64,000 nt of DNA from Phyto melanocephala (lineage: Eukaryota; Arthropoda; Insecta; Diptera; Rhinophoridae): contig OW799233.1 of assembly GCA_941918925.1 (NCBI GenBank), positions 29,146,421-29,210,420 on the forward strand. Direction: 5' to 3'. The notes under the pieces were generated by a model. The model ran no database searches. It was not told where the DNA came from and saw nothing but the letters and a program-made list of their open reading frames with translations. Position numbers and translations under genes: made by a program. Of the stretch, positions 58,001 through 64,000 are shown in pieces. Every line of letters begins with the position of its first letter. Within the stretch, counting starts at the first letter, position 1.

Positions 58001-59809
58001 AAAGTACTCAAAAGCATATCCGATAAATTGATGCGATGTACTCTTAAACAAAAACCATGGTTTCAATGTGATCACAACGGTCATATTATATTCTTTATAA
58101 CAATATTTAGTTGATAAAAAAAATAGTTAGTAATTTTCATATTATTCCATCATATATCTTGTCACAATAATCAAGAATTTGATAGAATTTTATTAAATAA
58201 TGATTACGAAAAGTCATCGCTTAAAAATGGCATGGTTAACATAATTATGACGTCAGAAGTAGTATGATGTTTTCGAAAAAATAACATTGTATTTAAAAGC
58301 ATTTAAAATAACAAACAATAACTTAATAATGGTTAAAACAAAAGCTTAACTTCAAAGCAATCAAGCTATATATTTTTTTATTAATAATTTAATTTGAGCT
58401 CATCTTTTATATAAGAAATATACATTTACAATGAAAACATAAATCTTACTTAAAATAAACCGTAGCGATGTAAGAAGTACGCATTTTCTGAAACCTGTTA
58501 AAAAAATTATAACTTTTTTTAATGGGCGTGGCACTGCCCACTTTTCTAATCCAGAAACAGTAAAGTTATGACAGCTCAATATGTGTGCAAAGTTTCAGGA
58601 AAATTGGTCCAATGGAAGTACCTCAAAATTTAACTTTTTATGGGCGTGATCCCGCCCACTTTTCTAATAACGAAGCTATATAGTCATGACAGTTCAATAT
58701 GTGTACAAAGTTTCAGAAAAATCGGTCAAGTGGATGTAGCTCAAAATTATAACTAAAACAGTACTCGACATAAGCATAGAACAAGATTCATTCAAGAATA
58801 AACGATATGGAATTACACAAAAAATGCGCTTGTTTCAAGAATTCGTAACTTGGTTTGATCGTTGCATAGTACAGTACCTTATTGTTTGACATTTATTCAG
58901 CGATACGTTTTATTAAAACTGAAAAAGAAAAATTAGGGACATAGCATAAAACGTAAGTTAACTAATGAACTTCTTCTGCATTGTTATCGTAAATATTATA
59001 ACTGATAGCTAAAGTATGATTAACAAAATAAGAATTATAAAAATATGCTTGAAATTTTATAGAGCACTAGAAATAAGTCAGAATACAATTTTATTTTATA
59101 AATTAAAAATAATAAACGTATAAACCTGTTTAATACTTAATAAACATTTTCATAAATTTTTAAGAACTTTGTTTTTGTGAGAGACTATTAAAGATTCGGT
59201 TCGAACAATAATAGTATTATTTTATTTTTTTATTAATTCTGTATATATTATTGTGTTAATGTACGTAAATCTTTTTATAAATTTTGCAAAGATTCATATA
59301 AATTAAAGCCACCTTTTAAAAACCAAATCTGAGTTATTGATTAAACTTGTATACAGCGAACCAAAACCAGCTAAAAGAGACTTATAAACTGCAACCGCAA
59401 TTTAAAATTGACACTGAACATAATGTTGCACCACCAAAAAAAATTTTACATAAAGGTCATAATTGTTGCACAGCAATGAACCTGCCTTTAGTTAACTTCC
59501 TTGTAAAAAGACAAGTTTGCGAAAATATTTAAAACAAAATAGGGAAACAGTTTCTTATAGATGTCCTTGATATTTAATTTAAAAACTTTTATTATTTTAA
59601 AAATATCTTTTTTTGTTTGTTTGTTTTTTTTCTACAAATTTTTAATCATTTCAGAATATTAACTTTTATTTGATCTAATATGCATTTTTATTAATTCCGG
59701 TATGATTTCCATAATCTTCAAAAAAAATTTTTTTTTGGTAATTAAGATAAAATGTATTATGCACCACTATAAGTAAATAATTAACACTTACAGCTACAAA
59801 AAGTTTCAT
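52076..59809 (-). CDS. Two-exon secreted Thr-rich LPP-motif protein, 346 aa
   Basis: Coding exon 1 is 59809-59792 (MKLFVA), followed by a GTAAGT donor. Coding exon 2 is 53098-52076, preceded by a pyrimidine-rich tract and AG at 53100-53099. The junction is phase 0, and exon 2 is closed just upstream by an in-frame TAG overlapping the acceptor, so it cannot start much earlier. Joining gives a good signal peptide: Lys2, a hydrophobic core to about residue 19, likely cleavage after Ala20. LPP motifs lie at about 38-41 (LLPPY), 86-89 (LLPPLF) and 160-163 (FLPPLY). Residues about 100-147 are Thr/Lys/Pro-rich, suggesting O-glycosylation; a basic Gln/Asn/Lys-rich region follows, and the protein ends in a Pro-rich segment with LGR. 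No enzyme motif or membrane span other than the signal is visible. I do not recognise the family; a cuticle, extracellular matrix or mucin-like role is inference only. The longest open frame on the opposite strand here is a shadow. Confidence 0.8.
57690..58040 (-). repeat. Worn family-B relic in the LPP intron
   Basis: AAGTAAGATCGCTACATTCAACTGTGTCTAAT... near 57690-57745 parallels the hairpin end of family B, followed by CTTCACACAG, and GGTATTCGTGGTCTTTTGC near 57946 parallels GGTGGTCGTGGTTTTTTGC at 14744. The three overlapping open frames are not genes. Confidence 0.4.
58505..58755 (-). repeat. Helitron internal fragment
   Basis: Two modules of TGGGCGTG...CGCCCACTTTTCT with TCAATATGTGTGCAAAGTTT, homologous to the inside of the Helitron at 38972-39350. 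Both Helitron ends are absent. Confidence 0.55.
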
Positions 59810-59890
59810 TGTCGAAAAGATATATTTAACCGTTTGATTTTTTTTTATTTGTTTAAACCCCTACTTGCGATAGAGAAAAACGACTGAAAT
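59792..59890 (-). other. First exon of the LPP gene: 5' UTR and six codons
   Basis: From the predicted initiator A at about 59890 to the donor at 59791 the exon is about 99 nt, with a 5' UTR of about 81 nt and six codons. The context before ATG is GACA, acceptable for a fly start codon. This exon is too short to be seen by open-frame length; it was found by looking upstream of the exon-2 acceptor for a start that completes the hydrophobic leader. A short 5' exon encoding part of the signal peptide before a long intron is common in insect cuticle-type genes (family knowledge). Confidence 0.72.
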
Positions 59891-59919
59891 GATCCGAATG
59901 TAGACAACATGATTTTATA
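59887..59919 (-). promoter_or_regulatory. Core promoter: TATA box and initiator
   Basis: Reading the minus strand, TATAAAAT lies at 59919-59912 and TCATTT, a match to the arthropod initiator TCAKTY, at 59892-59887. The initiator A is 29 nt downstream of the first T of the TATA box, the usual spacing. A second initiator-like TCAGTC follows five bases later. No clear downstream promoter element is seen at +28 to +32. This independently supports the exon-1 assignment. Confidence 0.65.
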
Positions 59920-60049
59920 AGAAACCGATAAGATGACAGTGGAATATACAAAACAAAATTAAGCAAAAAATATTTAAAAATATACGAAGTGAAACAAGTA
60001 AAATAAACATTAAAATTTAATTTATGTAAAATATTCAACGAATTGTAGT

Positions 60050-60700
60050 TATGCTACATCTAGAATATAGTACAGAGTGGTACAATTGAAACGTACGATG
60101 CTTCTTAGTTGTACTTCTATCCGATGGTCCATATTTGCAATAATAAATAATTGAGGTTCTATGTCGTTAATAAGCCAAATTATTTCATTCTTTAGCTCTT
60201 GAATTGTTCTTGGATTATTGATGTACCTTTTCATTTAAATATTGGCAAAGAACGAAGTTTAACATATCACATGATAGAGACGGCCAATAAACAGCACCGT
60301 TGTTTCATTGGCTGTGCGGCAAGTGACAACATCCAGATCACCCAGGTCCATATTTCCAATTTCTGGCCATAAGCAGTGCCTTATGATTTCGTAATATTAA
60401 ACAACATTCACGGTCACTATTTGACCGATCTCATTTTACGAAGAAGCATGGATTCGCCAGCCCACAAACCGCAACAAACAGTCACTCTTTGTGGATGCAT
60501 AGGTTTTTCGACAATCACTCGTGAATTATCGTTAAACCAAATGCGGCATTTCTGTTTGTTAACGAATCCATTGAGGTAAAAGTGTGCCTTGTCGCTGAAA
60601 ATGATTTTATTTGTAAAATCACCATTCACTTCAGTCTGTTTAACCAACCATTCGGCGTATTGACAACACTTGAAATGTTCAGTAGCTATCAGCTGTTAAG
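60050..60700 (-). pseudogene. Mariner-type transposase relic upstream of the LPP gene
   Basis: Minus-strand pieces in order are FTNKIIFSDKAHFYLNGFVNKQKCRIW then PMHPQRVTVCCGLW (60647-60417), a broken middle containing VTCRTANET, and NNPRTIQELKNEI then INDIEPQ and a C-terminal remnant (60234-60049). It is one transposase with frameshifts. Its near end lies about 130 bp upstream of the predicted TATA box, so it now forms part of the promoter-proximal region. Confidence 0.65.
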
Positions 60701-60769
60701 TGAATTAAACCTTAAAGTAATGTAAATTTAAATCTTTATTTAAAACTTGCGTAGTGATATTCGTGAGAT

Positions 60770-60990
60770 GTTAAATTTTTGGGCACGACGACGAATCGAG
60801 GTTGTACTCCTCAGAAGGAACTGGAGGCGCATTCACAGATGTATTCAAATTTCCTACAGACCCAGTTTGCTAAAATTTGTGCACAATTCTATCGACTTTG
60901 GATACATTTACAATTATGTTGACAAAAAAAAAAATCGAGAAGTGCTCAAAATGCATTTTAATTTAAATGCCCATTTTCGTTAAAGCCTTC
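60770..60990 (-). repeat. Family-A/MITE fragment
   Basis: GGGCACGACGACGAATCGAGGTTG, GGCGCATTCACAGATG and CAAAATGCATTTTAATTTAAATGCCCATTTT parallel, in reverse, 27780-28020 of the family-A1 copy (the nested MITE). Described by landmarks; ends not seen. Confidence 0.5.
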
Positions 60991-62870
60991 AACATGATTG
61001 TATTTGTCAAACATGTTAAGTCTTGACTTACAATTAATATCAAGATTGTGAATTTAAAGTTCGAATGGCTAGTATTCATTGGTTTATTATTTAAAAATAT
61101 AAATCTGAAGATTTTTAATAAAGTCTGCCTTATACTTCAAAAGATACTGAAATACTTTGAATAGTTACCACTGTTGTCAGAAGCTTTGTGAAGAAAATCA
61201 CCATTTGGCCAAAAAAAAAAATCCAATATTGAGGAAAAAACGATCATTGAGAGAATTTTTTTTTAAATCTAGCTGATTATTGAAATTTATATTAACATAC
61301 ATAGGTAGGTTTTATAAAACTTTTTGATATTTGAAGATATAAGCGTTGATTGGAGCTTTATATAAAAAACCATCATTTCGAAAAATATAAAATCTTCGTT
61401 TTGAAAAGAAGATCATCAAATAATAAATTTTGGACAAAAAATCACCAAAAATATGATAAAATCATCCTTCTGACAATGCTTCATCCTACACAAACAAATA
61501 TCTTGACGCTCTTAGCAAAACTATAATTACAAGCACAAGTTGAAAGCACTGAAAACATTTCTTTGTAACTTACAATTTGGCGTCTAAGCAGATGACATTG
61601 GAGCAGATATTTAATACTTGCACTTACAAATGTGGTTTGAAATAATAACTTAGCATGGTCGCTTACAAGAAGGGACTTAATTTAATTTATTTACTGATTT
61701 GCCGCTATAGACAAAATCTATGATTAATGAGGGACAATTTATACAGAATATATAATACTATAGTTTGGGTTGATACACAATACAATATGTACTTAACAAA
61801 GAGCAATGACCTCTGAATTTCTTTCAAATATTTCCGATGAAAATGTATAATGTTGTTCCTTTTAAAAATCAAAAATCAAAACAATTTTTTCTGAAATTTG
61901 TTTATGTTTCCAACAAAATGATAAATTGAAGATTGTCGTTTTTAACAGGTAGTCGTCACAGTGTCAGTATCATATTTTATCATACATGTTGTTGCTGTGA
62001 ATGTTTTTAATTTTTTTTTTTTCATTTAATAACCGGATCAAATAGCCAGTCTACCCATAAGAAAAACATATGGTCAATACAAATATCGTAAGAGAAATAC
62101 ATGATGTGGTTGGTAGTATCATTAACATACATGTTGTATCAAACACGTACGTACGTTTAATATATCTACTGGTTTGATTGTTTTTATAACTGTGTGTATG
62201 AATATTTTTAAATTAAACATGAGTAGTTAAACTCAACTTATGTAAAAATTTACGTATATTTAGTGCTAAAAATATTTTTTAAAGAATTTAAAACATTCTG
62301 CTTATAGGCTGATATACAATGTTGCGTGAGTTAACCGGTGTAGAAAACAAAACTAATTCTTATTTAATGTCTTCGCTAATAAATATCAGAAGATCATTGA
62401 AGTATAATGTCTGGTGCTATAAAAGAAACACCTTCACTCTTACAATCTTTACTAAGTAGTACATATATAAAGTTAAAATGATGAAGATAATTATGTCAAC
62501 GATCATGACAGCACTCAATTATATACTATTATCATTATAACTTGATCCATTTGTTAAGTTCACGGCAAAAATCTTTATGTTTGTTGTTATTTTGACGGTA
62601 TTTCTTTAACACCAGACATAATAATGATTGATAAATATTTTGTTACCACTTAAGAGTATATTGTAAAGACTGAATTAGGTGTGAAATTATTTTATAAAGT
62701 TGGACATAATTAATACGAAAAAATTAATGATTGTGTTTTATAATAGTTTTGGTAGTTTTACAATATCGAAGTTTAATTCATTAATTATGGTCGTTCATCA
62801 AAAGATCTAGTAGGTAAAGTAAGACATTAAGTATCAAAGCAACTTATTTTACATTCAAGAAAAAAGTGTT
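60990..62870. other. AT-rich stretch without gene
   Basis: No exon, RNA gene or transposon end recognised. Confidence 0.45.
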
Positions 62871-62875
62871 TTACA

Positions 62876-63589
62876 TCTATATATATAAAAATCAATGTGT
62901 GTTTGTATGTTTGTATGTTTGTTTGTGCTTTATAGACGGTTAAAAGGCTGGACCGGTTTCCTTGAAATTTTCACAGAGTCTTTCTATATGTCTGGAAGGA
63001 ACTATAGGCTATACTTTGGTTTCAAATTGTAAGTGGGCGGGGTGCCACGCCCTATTAGAGAATAAGTATTAAATACTTGCAATAGTATGCGTGGCCACAT
63101 GAATTAAATACTAAAATTCGTATATTTGGAAAACGATATCGATTAGAGTAGTAAAATTTTGCAAGAGCAATTATGACACCCCAATAAATATTTAGGCAAG
63201 AAATGGGTGCATTATCAATAGTGGGCGTGGCACCTGCCATATGAATTAAATACTAAAATTCGTATATCTGTAAAACGATATCGATTAGAGTTGCAAGAGC
63301 AACTTTGACACCCAAATAAAGATTTCTGGAAAAAATGGGTACATTAGAAATAGTGGGCGTGGCACCTGTCATATGAATTAAATACAAAAATTCGTATATC
63401 TGGGAAGCGATAATATTTAGAGTACCCAAATTTTGCAAGAGACACTTTGACGTCTATACGATTATTTGAATAAGAAATAGTTGATTTAGTAATAGTAGGC
63501 GTGGCACTTGCAAAATAAATATATTTTTGAACTATAAAATTTTTATTTCATTACGATGGGGGTAGCGAAGTACACCGGGTATTAGCTAG
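62876..63589 (+). mobile_element. Non-autonomous Helitron, 714 bp
   Basis: Starts TCTATATATATAAAAATC after an A and ends GGGTATTAGCTAG before a T. The 3' region GGTAGCGAAGTACACCGGG resembles the degenerate 3' hairpin of insect Helitrons. TAGACGGTTAAAAGGCTGGACCGG near 62933 is the common 5' segment. Inside, GTGGGCGTGGCACCTG modules repeat about every 130 bp (63220, 63353) with TACTAAAATTCGTATAT. Minus-strand 61-codon frames across it are repeat artefacts. Confidence 0.72.
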
Positions 63590-63719
63590 TATGTATATAT
63601 AAATTGGATCCTAACAAAAAATAAAAATAAATTATCCGAAATTCTCTATACATACATATATACAATAACTGAGCGTCTTTCTACATACAAATATTACAAA
63701 TAAAAAAATTTATATTTTT

Positions 63720-63910
63720 TTTTATTTTCATACTTTTCACCTCTAGGATGGCAAGGGTATAGAGGTTTGTCATTTCGTTTGTAATGTTTGCAATAATCTT
63801 ATACGACTCCACAAAGTATTTATTTTCTAAAACCTTTACTTCGTTAAAATAAACTTTTTGAAACCCACGTATGTTGCATATATGGATACATGTGAGATAT
63901 AAAAACATGC
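63720..63910 (+). repeat. Fragment of DINE-like family B
   Basis: AGGTTTGTCATTTCGTTTG, ACGACTCCACAAAGTATTTA and AAACTTTTTGAAACCC follow the proximal family-B order. The repeat is strongly diverged. Confidence 0.45.
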
Positions 63911-63978
63911 CTGCATTTTTTTTCTTAATTTTAAGCTTTTAATTTTACAATTTACAGTTTATTCAATGTATTGGATAT

Positions 63979-63998
63979 TATTATTGTTGTTGTTGTTA
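63979..63998 (+). repeat. (TTG)n microsatellite at window end
   Basis: A short TTG repeat just before the end of the window. Confidence 0.8.
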
Positions 63999-64000
63999 TA

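Larger units (their letters stand above)
53099..59791 (-). other. 6.7-kb intron of the LPP gene
   Basis: The intron has GTAAGT at the 5' end and a pyrimidine-rich ...TTATAG at the 3' end. Most of it is AT-rich sequence with no coding potential I can defend. It contains a worn family-B DINE-like relic (about 57690-58040) and an internal Helitron fragment (about 58505-58755). Its length compared with only six codons upstream suggests room for intronic enhancers, but none can be named from sequence. Confidence 0.65.

Noticed and set aside
59347..59532. 61-codon frame as an alternative small gene near the LPP promoter
   Set aside because: No recognisable motif and it lies antisense within the predicted intron; no independent support.

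Overview
The window is AT-rich, repeat-dense animal DNA, most likely from a higher fly (Diptera, probably a calyptrate such as a blow fly, flesh fly or muscid). The main clues are abundant repeats resembling the Drosophila DINE-1/INE-1 family (terminal TATACCC...GGGTATA hairpins, 'TCCGACCCCATAAAGTA' and 'GTCCGTCTGTCCG' segments, 'CCACGCCCAC' boxes), many Tc1/mariner relics, Helitrons with TC...CTAG ends, a non-LTR retrotransposon and TATA/initiator core promoter logic. The species cannot be fixed from sequence alone.

I can support only one host gene. It lies on the minus strand between about 59,890 and 52,002. A TATA box and initiator precede a six-codon first exon (59,809-59,792) with a consensus GTAAGT donor. 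An intron of about 6.7 kb follows, then a 340-codon second exon (53,098-52,076). The 346-residue product has a signal peptide, three LPP motifs, a Thr-rich low-complexity stretch and a Gln/Asn-rich tail. Its function is unknown.

The rest is mainly mobile DNA. Repeat family A, DINE-like, has copies at 1-1,791, 18,256-19,840, 27,487-29,846 and 42,922-44,402, with a fragment at 41,404-42,030. It carries a 288-bp tandem array and a nested Tc1/mariner-derived MITE. Repeat family B, also DINE-like but with a T-rich core, is near 13.9-15.1, 26.1-26.8, 32.4-32.97, 45.7-46.1 and 49.5-49.8 kb, plus worn pieces. Other elements are two non-LTR copies with telomere-like (TTAGG)n tails and target duplications (24.84 and 30.5 kb), an older relative (45 kb), a hAT-type element with an 8-bp duplication (32,983-34,071), a pogo-like MITE (37.64 kb), a TTAA-flanked element (47.72 kb), Helitrons (38.97 and 62.88 kb), a long-TIR mariner derivative (50.82 kb) and at least eight mariner relics.

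Long stretches between these (about 3.1-7.1, 7.5-9.5, 11.6-13.5, 19.9-22.9, 39.9-41.4 and 61-62.8 kb) show no gene I can defend. The elements do not form a pathway. The biology here is layered transposon insertion around one long-intron secreted-protein gene. Boundaries are exact only where terminal repeats or target duplications are visible.
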